Below are positions 8,459 through 16,700 of a DNA stretch of 32,659 nucleotides, one piece after another. The stretch is from positions 2,348 to 35,006 of the forward strand of contig CADCOC010000038.1 of assembly GCA_902802945.1 (NCBI GenBank), given 5' to 3'. Below the pieces are notes generated by a model. The model was not told the origin of the DNA and ran no database searches. It was given only the letters and a program-made list of their open reading frames with translations. Source of the stretch: an uncultured bacterium (GTDB lineage: Bacteria > Verrucomicrobiota > Kiritimatiellia > RFP12 > UBA1067). Position 1 is the stretch's first letter; every line of letters starts with the position of its first letter. A program made the position numbers and the translations under genes.

Positions 8459-9550
8459 TTAAATCGATTTGGAAATCGATTTGTCATCTGCGGGCTGAGA
8501 CGCCCGCCACCCCGACTTAGGGGCGCCATTCGCTACCGCGCTGGTGACCTGCCCTTCGGGAGGCAGGTCGGCACGGGACTTGCCGCACGCGGCGAGAACT
8601 TTGTCGGTTGTCTGGAAGTGCGCCTTGCAGTGGTTCATCAGCCACGTCGGGCCGTGCTTGCGCACCATCTCCTCCGCGAGCTCACGCACGCGCGGGTCGC
8701 TGCTTCCGCGCGGGATCATGTCGAGCGGCACTTTGTCCACGGGAATCGGACCGTCCTCCACGGCCATCGCGGCGATGGCGCGCAGGAACTGCTCGCGCGC
8801 CACTACGGACGCGGCAGCCACGGCGATGTCATCCTCGGCGCGGTGGCGCTGTTCCACTACGATCTTCTTTCCGCGCTCTTTCAGCGCGCGGCGTATAGTC
8901 GTCTCCGTTGGCGCAAACTGGTCCACCACCACCTTCGGACACGCCTGCTGCTTTTCCAGCAATTCCTCAATGCAAGTACCGTGCGCCCACGCGAGAAGGC
9001 GATTGATGTTCTTGATCTTGGCGTAGAGGCGGTTGTACGCGGCGGGGCCGATCTTCACAACTGCGTAGCGGTTCTGTCCGAGCAGCTGGCGCAGCTTCGA
9101 GCCAACCGTCAGCACGGCCTTGTCCGTCATCTGCTTGCAGTCCCTCACGCCCATCTCTCGCATCGCCGCCGAAAGTTTCTCGTCGGTGTAGCAGCACGCG
9201 ACAACGAGCGGACCGAAGTAGTCGCCCTTGCCGGACTCGTCGCTGCCGCCGTGGGCCGAACTGCGTCCGGGATCGAGGATGTCCTCGTATCCGATCGTCG
9301 CCACGCCGAGTACGTTTGGCTCAAGGAAGAACTCCACGAAGTCCTGCGCCTTAGAGCCCTGGATGCACAGCTTACGACGTCCGTGCTTCTCCTTTTGATA
9401 GAGCGCGCAATTGAAGCCGTCTCCCTCCACGGCTGCCATGGAATACGGGACCTGCCTCGGACGATAGTTTCCGAGCGCGAGCATCGCGAGCAGCTTTTCC
9501 TGTTGCTCGGCGTCGAGTTCGTACGTAAATGATGTCTTGGGCTGAGGCAT
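8459..9550 (-). CDS. rnhC: Ribonuclease HIII with repeat-derived C-terminal tail
   Basis: Cleaves the RNA strand of RNA-DNA hybrids. The protein has 363 residues from the ATG at 9550. An N-terminal substrate-binding (TBP-like) domain covers about residues 1-90. The catalytic domain begins at GSDESGKGDYFGPLVVA, which holds the Asp-Glu pair at the start of the RNase HIII active site; later acidic motifs are VVDQFAP and RAEDDIAVAAASVVAR. Normal homology ends near KVLAACGKSR; about 40 further residues are encoded by a run of small hairpins (8461-8569) and look like invaded sequence. The start is fixed by the TATAAT box seven bases upstream; longer in-frame extensions run through the promoter. Confidence 0.93.
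   Translation of the reverse strand: MPQPKTSFTYELDAEQQEKLLAMLALGNYRPRQVPYSMAAVEGDGFNCALYQKEKHGRRKLCIQGSKAQDFVEFFLEPNVLGVATIGYEDILDPGRSSAHGGSDESGKGDYFGPLVVACCYTDEKLSAAMREMGVRDCKQMTDKAVLTVGSKLRQLLGQNRYAVVKIGPAAYNRLYAKIKNINRLLAWAHGTCIEELLEKQQACPKVVVDQFAPTETTIRRALKERGKKIVVEQRHRAEDDIAVAAASVVAREQFLRAIAAMAVEDGPIPVDKVPLDMIPRGSSDPRVRELAEEMVRKHGPTWLMNHCKAHFQTTDKVLAACGKSRADLPPEGQVTSAVANGAPKSGWRASQPADDKSISKSI
8461..8569. repeat. Run of four small palindromes inside the rnhC 3' end
   Basis: In order: AAATCGATTT (self-palindromic) twice at 8461-8470 and 8473-8482; GCGGGC/GCCCGC with a six-base loop at 8490-8507; CCCC/GGGG at 8510-8523; and GACCTGCC/GGCAGGTC around TTCG at 8546-8569. All lie in coding sequence beyond the conserved end of RNase HIII. 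Confidence 0.75.
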
Positions 9551-9557
9551 GTCCGCT

Positions 9558-9563
9558 ATTATA
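9558..9563 (-). promoter_or_regulatory. -10 box of rnhC
   Basis: TGTGGTATAAT on the minus strand, ending seven bases before the ATG at 9550. It lies in the 64-base gap after the murJ stop. Confidence 0.65.
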
Positions 9564-9614
9564 CCACAATTCTTGCGTCCGGGTGAGACGGAGATTTCTG
9601 ATTTCGCATTGTCG

Positions 9615-11180
9615 TCATCTGCGGCGGCGGAGCGACCGCAACCGCGCAGCGAACGTATGGCGGGCGAAGATGAAATGGACTCCGAAATAGACAACCCCGC
9701 CCAGCGCCACGAGCGTACCGAGTTGCGTCACGTTCGCCCACGTGCCAGTCCAGCCGCGCGTACCGAGCCAAGAGCGCAACAGCCAAAGTACCACGCCCAT
9801 CACGGCGGACGCGATGAGCGTGCGCCCGACGGGACGCGCCAGCGACGCGAAGCCGAGCGCGCCATTCTTGCGTCGCGCGAGCACCGCAAGCCACACGCAG
9901 GCAACGCCGGCGCAGAACACGGTCGAGGCCGCGAGGCCCACGTGACGCCATTCGACGGGCAGCAGCCACACCGCGAGGATGTTGAGCGTCGCGTTGAGGA
10001 ACACCATCTTCACGGACACCGCAAGCGGCGTCTTCATGTCCTTCTGAGCCTGGAACCACGGCACGAGCGTCTTCTGCAAGCCGAAGAAGCCGAGTCCGAC
10101 CGCGTAACACGCCACCGCGCGACTTACGCGCATCGTCGCCGTGACGTCAAACTCCTTACCCTCGTAGATAACGCGGGTGAGGTCCGGTGCGATCACGCCG
10201 AGTCCGACGGCGGCTGGAATCATCACGAAGAGGAGGTTGTCGGTGGACGAGAGAAACGCCTCGCGCGCACCCGCCACGTCGCCCTTCGCGAAGCAGCCGG
10301 AGAACGTGGGCAACAACACGGTGCCGAACGCGACGCCCACGATGCCGAGCGGCAAATCCATGAGTCGCTCCGCGTAGCCGATCACGCCAGCGGCCCATGG
10401 CGACGCGGCCTGCGCGAGCACTTGGTCAAGCATGTAGTTTATCTGCACAGCGCCCGCGCCGACGGCCGCCACGAGCATGTTGCGCCACACGAGGCGCGTA
10501 TTCGGGTCGCCCCAGCCCGCGCGCGAGGGACGCGGCGACACGCCGCGCCGCTTCATGCAATAAAACATGAATGCCATCTGCAGGAACCCGGCGAAGAGGA
10601 TAGCACCGCTCACCCACACGGCGCGCGAAGCGAGTGACAGGCTGGGGATGAAGCAAAGCACGCCGAGCGTGGCAATCCACACAACGTTCAGGAGACACGG
10701 CATCAGCGCCGCCGCCGCGAACTTGCCGAGTGCGTTCAACACGCCCATGCCGAACGCCGACCCACAGATGAACACCATGTACGGCACGAGGATGCGCGTA
10801 AGGCGCAGCGTGAGGGAGGTGCGTTCCGAGAACGCGGTGCCCCAGTGCAGCGCGGCCGAAAGACCGACTACCGCGAGTGCAGAGACGGCCGCGAGCATGA
10901 GGAGACTCATCGTCATCACGGCGCGCGCGAGGCGGCGCGCCGACTCCATCCGCTGCGCCTCGACTTCGCCCCTGAACACAGGCACGAACGCAGCAGTGAG
11001 CGCGCCCTCGCCGAAGAGCTTGCGCATCATGTTCGGGATCGCGAACGCGAGCACGAACGCGCTCTGCTCCACGCCCGCGCCGATGAGGCGGCTCTGGAAC
11101 ATCTCGCGCACGAGCCCCAGCACACGCGAGAGCGCCGTCATCGCGCCGACAACGGCCGTGTTTTTCAGGATACCGCGCAC
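9615..11180 (-). CDS. murJ: Lipid II flippase MurJ (MviN)
   Basis: Moves lipid II across the inner membrane for peptidoglycan synthesis. About 521 residues, strongly hydrophobic with about 14 membrane helices. The N-terminus has the family pattern TAVVGAMTALSRVLGLVREMF, followed by FVLAFAIPNMMRKLFGEGALTAAFVPVF, a hallmark of MurJ. GTG at 11180 is preferred as start: it has GAGGAA five bases upstream, inside the end of the preceding gene, and matches the family's N-terminus. A TTG at 11195 would add five residues. The start sits two bases past the TGA of the SEC-C gene, so translation is probably coupled. The C-terminus is an Arg-rich tail. Confidence 0.93.
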   Translation of the reverse strand: MRGILKNTAVVGAMTALSRVLGLVREMFQSRLIGAGVEQSAFVLAFAIPNMMRKLFGEGALTAAFVPVFRGEVEAQRMESARRLARAVMTMSLLMLAAVSALAVVGLSAALHWGTAFSERTSLTLRLTRILVPYMVFICGSAFGMGVLNALGKFAAAALMPCLLNVVWIATLGVLCFIPSLSLASRAVWVSGAILFAGFLQMAFMFYCMKRRGVSPRPSRAGWGDPNTRLVWRNMLVAAVGAGAVQINYMLDQVLAQAASPWAAGVIGYAERLMDLPLGIVGVAFGTVLLPTFSGCFAKGDVAGAREAFLSSTDNLLFVMIPAAVGLGVIAPDLTRVIYEGKEFDVTATMRVSRAVACYAVGLGFFGLQKTLVPWFQAQKDMKTPLAVSVKMVFLNATLNILAVWLLPVEWRHVGLAASTVFCAGVACVWLAVLARRKNGALGFASLARPVGRTLIASAVMGVVLWLLRSWLGTRGWTGTWANVTQLGTLVALGGVVYFGVHFIFARHTFAARLRSLRRRR

Positions 11181-11181
11181 G

Positions 11182-12645
11182 TCATTCCTCGCCAAAGTGC
11201 GGAATCGCGATCATGAAAGACTCGACCCGACCTCTATCATCTTCAATATTGAGGATCGGCCCGCCGTACATCTGGTCGTACCGTACCTCACACATAAATA
11301 CGGGATCACCGAAGCACCCGAAGTACTCAGTCAGTTTCGCGTGAAGGTATTCCCACAGTTCTCCGTACGGCACAATCGTGACCGACGGACAGTCAGTTGG
11401 TGCCTTGTCCTTCCCGTATGACATCTGAAGAATGGCTATTTCAAATTTGTCAGGATCTTTATGGGCTGCTATGCTGCAATAGCGTTCTACATACGGTTTG
11501 GCAAATCCGCCGATCATCGCATCGGCGGAGTCCTCGGGTTCGTCGTCCGTTGACGGCTGGTACTCCATGCGCCACTTGGGGATTGGACGGAGGATCGGCA
11601 GCCTATCCGGATCTTTCATCTCCTTCACGCCCTTGGGGATTCCTTTGGAGCCAATCTCCTCCGAGGCCAGTTCCTTCAAGGCATTGCGCAGGCGGACCAC
11701 ACGCTCGCCCGTGCGGCCTTTAAGGACTTTTAGCATCTCGCCTGCCGTTCTCAGTTTATCGGCGATCAGCGTTTCGATTGCATCCGGCGCCGCATTGGGG
11801 TAGCGAACAAACGGATCACGTCCCGCTTTCAGGTCTTCTTCAAACCATCTGGCCGGCGCGAAATTCCCGCTCCAAAAATACGGCCATTCACCATCGTAAG
11901 CAGACCATGGAACTACTTTGTCAGAAATGCAGTCATAGTAATGTTCTGCTATTGGGCCAAAAAAGCCGCCGCAAGCCACGGCCAGCGCATCCCGAGCCGC
12001 AACTAATTCGCCCAAGTTGGCGAGTGCCGTTCCCTTGAAAAACGCAACCTGCCCATCATCGTCCATGCCCGATTCCGAGGTGTAGCCCACGATGGCACGG
12101 TGGCGGCGGAACAGCGCCAGCGCATAGCACACCCTCACGACCACGTCGCGGCCGAGCGGCAATTTGTCGGCAAGGGCACGTTCCAGCCACTCGGCTGCCT
12201 CGTCGTCCCGGCCTAGCACGTGCGAGAATACGGCCATGGAGGCGCATCCGTACGTGTTGCGGAGGGGCGCAGCGACCTCAATGCCCTTGCGCTGCAGATC
12301 GTAGGCTTCCTCCACGAACCCTGTCTCCCACGCGCAAATTGCTTCATTGTTCCAGGCCACCCACATCTTCGAATCCAGCGTCCGCGCCTTTCTGAACAGA
12401 GGCCTCGCCTTCTCGAATCGGCCTTCCAGCAGATTCTGCCGCCCCCGTTCGCAGACCTCGCCCCCTTCCGAAGCGTTCATATTGTCATAAATTCCAACTG
12501 CGGTGCAGCGAACGGTCTGGACGAACTGGGCTTTCGTCATGTCATCATTAAAGGAATCCCTGCATTTCGGCCAGCAGCAGAATTTGAACTTCTTGCCGCT
12601 GCCACACGGGCAGGGCGCGTACAGGATTGAACTATCGATTTTCAT
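11182..12645 (-). CDS. SEC-C motif and TPR-like protein of unknown function
   Basis: The protein has 487 residues. The N-terminal SEC-C zinc-binding motif is clear: CPCGSGKKFKFCC at about residues 12-24. Residues 60-210 contain helical TPR-like repeats (GRQNLLEGRFEKARPLFRKARTLD, WVAWNNEAICAWETGFVEEAYDLQRKGIE, then another). The C-terminal half is acidic and unrecognised. SEC-C motifs occur in SecA and in many uncharacterised proteins that may bind ribosomes or nucleic acids; no function can be assigned. The start is the ATG at 12645 with AGGGA upstream. It is followed at once by murJ, which may depend on this gene for translation. Confidence 0.85.
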   Translation of the reverse strand: MKIDSSILYAPCPCGSGKKFKFCCWPKCRDSFNDDMTKAQFVQTVRCTAVGIYDNMNASEGGEVCERGRQNLLEGRFEKARPLFRKARTLDSKMWVAWNNEAICAWETGFVEEAYDLQRKGIEVAAPLRNTYGCASMAVFSHVLGRDDEAAEWLERALADKLPLGRDVVVRVCYALALFRRHRAIVGYTSESGMDDDGQVAFFKGTALANLGELVAARDALAVACGGFFGPIAEHYYDCISDKVVPWSAYDGEWPYFWSGNFAPARWFEEDLKAGRDPFVRYPNAAPDAIETLIADKLRTAGEMLKVLKGRTGERVVRLRNALKELASEEIGSKGIPKGVKEMKDPDRLPILRPIPKWRMEYQPSTDDEPEDSADAMIGGFAKPYVERYCSIAAHKDPDKFEIAILQMSYGKDKAPTDCPSVTIVPYGELWEYLHAKLTEYFGCFGDPVFMCEVRYDQMYGGPILNIEDDRGRVESFMIAIPHFGEE

Positions 12646-12663
12646 TTTCCCTGTAGTTCCGTA

Positions 12664-12669
12664 ATTATA
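12664..12669 (-). promoter_or_regulatory. -10 box of the SEC-C gene
   Basis: TGATATAAT on the minus strand, 18 bases before the ATG at 12645. Its upstream TGA is also the stop codon of the small ORF at 12670-12756. This transcript would keep a short leader with an AGGGA ribosome site. Confidence 0.5.
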
Positions 12670-12756
12670 TCATTGTAATGGGAATGGGACATTTTCACAT
12701 GACTTAACGAATCCCTCACCATCGAAAACGTTATCGATTCTGACTTTGTAGTTCAT
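12670..12756 (-). CDS. Small ORF, 28 codons, with strong Shine-Dalgarno site
   Basis: An ATG at 12756 is preceded by AAGGAG at 12769-12764 with seven bases between, one of the best ribosome sites in the window. It encodes 28 residues beginning MNYKVRIDNVFDGEG and ends at a TGA that abuts the TATAAT box of the SEC-C gene. It starts 27 bases after the ORF6N-PLD stop codon, so it could be the last gene of that transcript. It has no membrane segment and I recognise no family. It may be a real small protein, a leader peptide, or the surviving start of a decayed gene. Confidence 0.45.
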   Translation of the reverse strand: MNYKVRIDNVFDGEGFVKSCENVPFPLQ

Positions 12757-12783
12757 CTCTTCACTCCTTGTTCTTCTGTATTG

Positions 12784-13701
12784 TTAAATTCGTGCCATGA
12801 TCGACGGGATGAACATCACGTCCATCTTCGAAACAGCGCAGTAATGGCGGCCAAGGTTTTTCAACGATGCGCCGAAGTGGTACAGTTCCGTGCCATCAAG
12901 AATCATGAACCTGTCGTGGAACACACCTGTGGTCTTGACGGTCAACGTTGGGTTCTGCTTGTTGAACTTCGCAACGGCAGTCGGCGTTATCGCCGTCTTG
13001 GCAACGGTCGCAATCGTGACGTTCACACCTCCGCGCTTATTGGCGAGAACGTCTAAAGTCACGTCGTCGCAATAGCCATCGACAAGCACAATGCTCTTCA
13101 CGGCCTTGCGCACGAGTTTCTTCGTAAATGAATACGCCTCATAGTGCTTTCCGTCATAAAAGACTTTTTGCGGCGGGAAGTCGCCTCCGTCCATCGCCTT
13201 GAATATCGTGTCGAACCGCTCCTCGTTCCGCGACTGGTCGGTGATTTGCCGACGCTCCACAACATCAAGACGCGAAAGTATCGGAGCCACCGACGCAAGT
13301 GCCTTACGCATGGCGACAAACACCCTCATGATAGACACATTGACCTCCGCAGCCCTATCGCTCTTGAGAACGCTGGACAGCATTGCCACACCTTGTTCCG
13401 TAAAGGCTAGTACGCCATATCGGTCGCCGCCATGTTTTGAGGTGACATTTTGGCACCTCAAAGCATTCGCTTCATCTGGGGAAAGATGGATGACAAAATC
13501 AAGTGGGAATCGATTTGCATTCCGCTTGACTTGCCTATGAAGATATTTCACCTCCACTTCATATAACGAGGCCAAATCACTTGAGAGCATCACCTGTACA
13601 CCGCGAATCGTGAATATCCGCGACTTGATCTTGCCTTCGTCAATCGGCACAACCATACTTGGTGCGACCACGGTATTTCGTTTTGAATCAGTATCTGTCA
13701 T
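12784..13701 (-). CDS. ORF6N-domain protein with C-terminal PLD-like domain
   Basis: The protein has 305 residues. The N-terminal ORF6N domain (about residues 25-115) shows the family pattern FTIRGVQVMLSSDLASLYEVEVKYLHRQVKRN...FPLDFVIHL, then YGVLAFTEQGVAMLSSVL; such domains occur in phage antirepressor-like proteins and in chromosomal genes of gut bacteria. A linker precedes a C-terminal phospholipase-D-like region with FHDRFMILDG near residue 262, an HxR(x4)D variant of HxK(x4)D, and YHFGASLKNLG. Function is unknown; DNA binding plus nuclease or phosphodiesterase activity is a guess. The ATG at 13701 has AAGGAAG upstream. It follows the SNF2 gene after 51 bases. Confidence 0.85.
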   Translation of the reverse strand: MTDTDSKRNTVVAPSMVVPIDEGKIKSRIFTIRGVQVMLSSDLASLYEVEVKYLHRQVKRNANRFPLDFVIHLSPDEANALRCQNVTSKHGGDRYGVLAFTEQGVAMLSSVLKSDRAAEVNVSIMRVFVAMRKALASVAPILSRLDVVERRQITDQSRNEERFDTIFKAMDGGDFPPQKVFYDGKHYEAYSFTKKLVRKAVKSIVLVDGYCDDVTLDVLANKRGGVNVTIATVAKTAITPTAVAKFNKQNPTLTVKTTGVFHDRFMILDGTELYHFGASLKNLGRHYCAVSKMDVMFIPSIMARI

Positions 13702-13734
13702 GCCACTTCCTTGCCTTTCATCGTCCTGCCGTGT

Positions 13735-13740
13735 ATTATA
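13735..13740 (-). promoter_or_regulatory. -10 box of the ORF6N-PLD gene
   Basis: TTGGTATAAT on the minus strand in the 51-base gap after the SNF2 stop. It lies 33 bases before the ATG, leaving a leader with a Shine-Dalgarno site, unlike the leaderless arrangement elsewhere. It implies separate transcription from the SNF2 gene. Confidence 0.5.
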
Positions 13741-13752
13741 CCAAATTCTCCT

Positions 13753-16700
13753 TCACACGTGGCCGCCGTTCGACTTGAAAAGTCCCATGAGCTGTGACGG
13801 CGAGAGTGCGGCGGACCCCGTGCCTTCCAGCATGTCCTCCGCAATCTGCTTCTTCTCCTTGTGCAGTTCAAGGACGCGCTCCTCCACGGTGTCGGACGCA
13901 ATGAGCCTGTAAACCGTGACGGGATTGCGCTGGCCGATGCGGTGCGCGCGGTCTGCGGCCTGGGTCTCCACGGCCGGGTTCCACCACGGATCAAGCAGGA
14001 TCACGTAGTCCGCCGCCGTGAGGTTCAGACCGGTGCCGCCCGCCTTGAGCGAAATGACGAAGAAGTCGCCGTCGCCGGACTGAAACGCCTCCACGAGCTT
14101 GCCGCGCTCGGAGGTCGGCGTGGATCCGTCGAGATAGAGGTGCGTCCAGCCCCGTGCATCGATGGCCTTGCGAACAATCGCCAGGTAATCCGTGAACTGG
14201 CTGAACACCAGTGCGCGGTGACGCCCCTCGCGCAGGTTGGCGAGGAGGTCGAGCAGCGCCTCCATCTTCGCCGACGGCAGCGCCTCGCCCGGCAGAACGA
14301 GCGACGGATGGCAACAGAAACGCCGGAGGCGCGTCAGCTCCGCGAGGATCGACATGCGGTTCGGCTCGCCGCCCTCCGCATCCTTCTCAAGCTGGCTGAG
14401 CGCATGGATACGGCATCCTTCGTAGGCCGAACGCTCCGCCTTGCCCAGCTCGACCATCACCGTGGTCTCGGTCTTCTCCGGCAGGTCGTCGAGGACGTCT
14501 CCCTTGAGCCTGCGCAGCACAAGCGGCTTCACGAGCCGCTTCAGCTCGCCCGTCGCCATTCCGTTGCGCGTGAACCGCGACGCGAACGACGAGGCCGCGC
14601 CGAGCAACCCGGGGTTGAGGAAATCAAACAGGCTCCACAGCTCTCCCAACCTGTTCTCCACCGGCGTGCCCGTGGCGGCCACGCGGAACTTGGCCTGAAA
14701 CATCTTGACCGCCTTCGCGCGCTTCGATGCATCGTTCTTCACCGCCTGCGCCTCGTCGAGCACCACGCCGTTCCACGGAACGGACGCAAACTCGTCCTCG
14801 TGGAAGAGAATGTACCCGTAGCTTGCGATCACCACGTCGGACTTTCCGAACGATGCAAGCGTCCCCTCGTTCTCGTAAGCCATCTGCGGATTCAGCGACG
14901 GGGCGAAGCGGTTGATCTCCGACCGCCAGTTGCCGCAGACCGACGAGGGCGCGATGACGAGCGACGCGCCGCCTTTCGCGCGCTCGAGGAGCAATGCAAT
15001 CACCTGGACGGTCTTGCCAAGGCCCATGTCGTCCGCCAAACACGATCCGAACCCGCACGCCGCCAGACGCGAGAGCCATCTGTAGCCGTCCGTCTGGTAC
15101 GGACGCAACTCCGCCGTGAGCGCCTTCGGGACGGATGGTCGGCGCGCGAACTCGGCGCGAATCTCCTCCGCCGTCTTCGCCATCGCATCCGGCAGCTCCA
15201 GCGAATCCGCGCCGCCGTCGAACGCGCCGTCGAGCATCGGAATCGCCGCCCTGGGGATTTCCACCCCGTCGCCCTTCCGCCGCCCGGCCGCCGCAAGCGC
15301 GTCAATCTGCCGCGCCATGGCCTTCGTGAGGCGCACGTAGTCGCCGTCCGAGAGCTTCACGTAGTTGCCCACCCGCGACCTCGCCGCATCCAGCATTTTC
15401 GCGACGGACAGAACGCGTCCGTCGTCCAGCGCGAACTTGCCCTCGACGCGGAACCAGTCCTCCGCCGTGCGCGTCGAATCCAGCTGCACGCCGCTCCTCG
15501 GCGCATACGAAACGGACACCTTCTTATCGTTGACCCACTCCATCGCGAATGCGTCGGGCTTTGCGTCCGCAAGCGCCTTCAACGCGCCGAGCGCCCCGAG
15601 CGCGGCGGGAAGGTCGTCGATGTTCCACGACGCCCTACCGTCATGCCACGTCTCGAACTCCGCGAGCGCAGACTTGGCCTCCGCGAGACTCGCCTTCTCC
15701 GCCGCGAGGTCACGCACGAGAAGGTAGTTGCCCGTCGCATCCGCCACCACCCTCTCCGGCTGCCCTTCACCTGGTTCGATTGCGAGCGACGGCAGTGTCG
15801 CGAGCGGCTTCACGACGATACGAACCGAAAGCGCGTCATTCGCGAAATCGAGGCGCGCAGCGAGCACAGCAGATGCCGCCACGCGACGGAGCTTCGTCTT
15901 CTCCGCCTCCGTCGGCGCCGCCACCGGCAACAGCGTGGCCATCTCCTCGATAATCGGCGCAGCCTCCTTCATCGCCGCAGAGGGAAGCGTGATCTTCCCA
16001 TCAACCCCTAAATCGCGAAAGGCCGCGAGCAGTTTCTTGACGCCTGCTGAAAGCTTGATGACGGCGAGCGTTCCGTCATCCACCTGCGTGAGGACGACAC
16101 TCTCCGTCGCATCAAGCGCCCATTTCGGCACGGAGAGCACGACGCCGCCATCCGCCGATACGGACGAGCGCATCTCGCAACGCCCCTCAATTATTTTCAC
16201 GGGGCGCGGAGATGACCTCCTGCCGTAAGAGGCGTTCGCGCTGGACTTCACGAACTCGGCCTCGATGTTGTCCATCCCCACGAGCATCGGCAACAAAACG
16301 GCGCGAACGCTCTGGTTCACGTATCCATCGTCTGCAAGAAGAATACCGGCGATGGAACTGTCCCTCTCCGAAAGCGCCCTGCGCACTGACTTCTTGTCGA
16401 AATCCCAGGATGAAATATGCCTATCGTAGTTCTTTCCGTCATCAGGCGCTAAAGTCGGACGCAAGTACATGTCCATGTCGTTGAATTCGAGCGCTCCGTC
16501 CTTGTGCGGGACTAAGAGCTTCAGGCGCCAGATGACGCGCTCATTGGCCTCCGATGTTTCGCGTATTTCAGACTTTGCCGCGGCAGACATGACCTTGCGG
16601 ACGGCGCCGACAAGCGCCTTCCATTCGTCCTTCCCGTCGAAGTCGGGCAGAAACGACACGACCCTTGCCGCAATCCGGCTTTTCATGTCGGCAACGGCGG

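Noticed and set aside
9551..9694. N-terminal extension of RNase HIII to 9694
   Set aside because: It would run through the TATAAT promoter and into murJ, and the added residues do not resemble RNase HIII.
13861..16011. Very long open frame on the plus strand opposite the SNF2 gene (716 codons)
   Set aside because: It is an Arg/His-rich shadow caused by GC-rich codons of the minus-strand SNF2 gene, whose helicase motifs are unmistakable. It shows no motif of its own.
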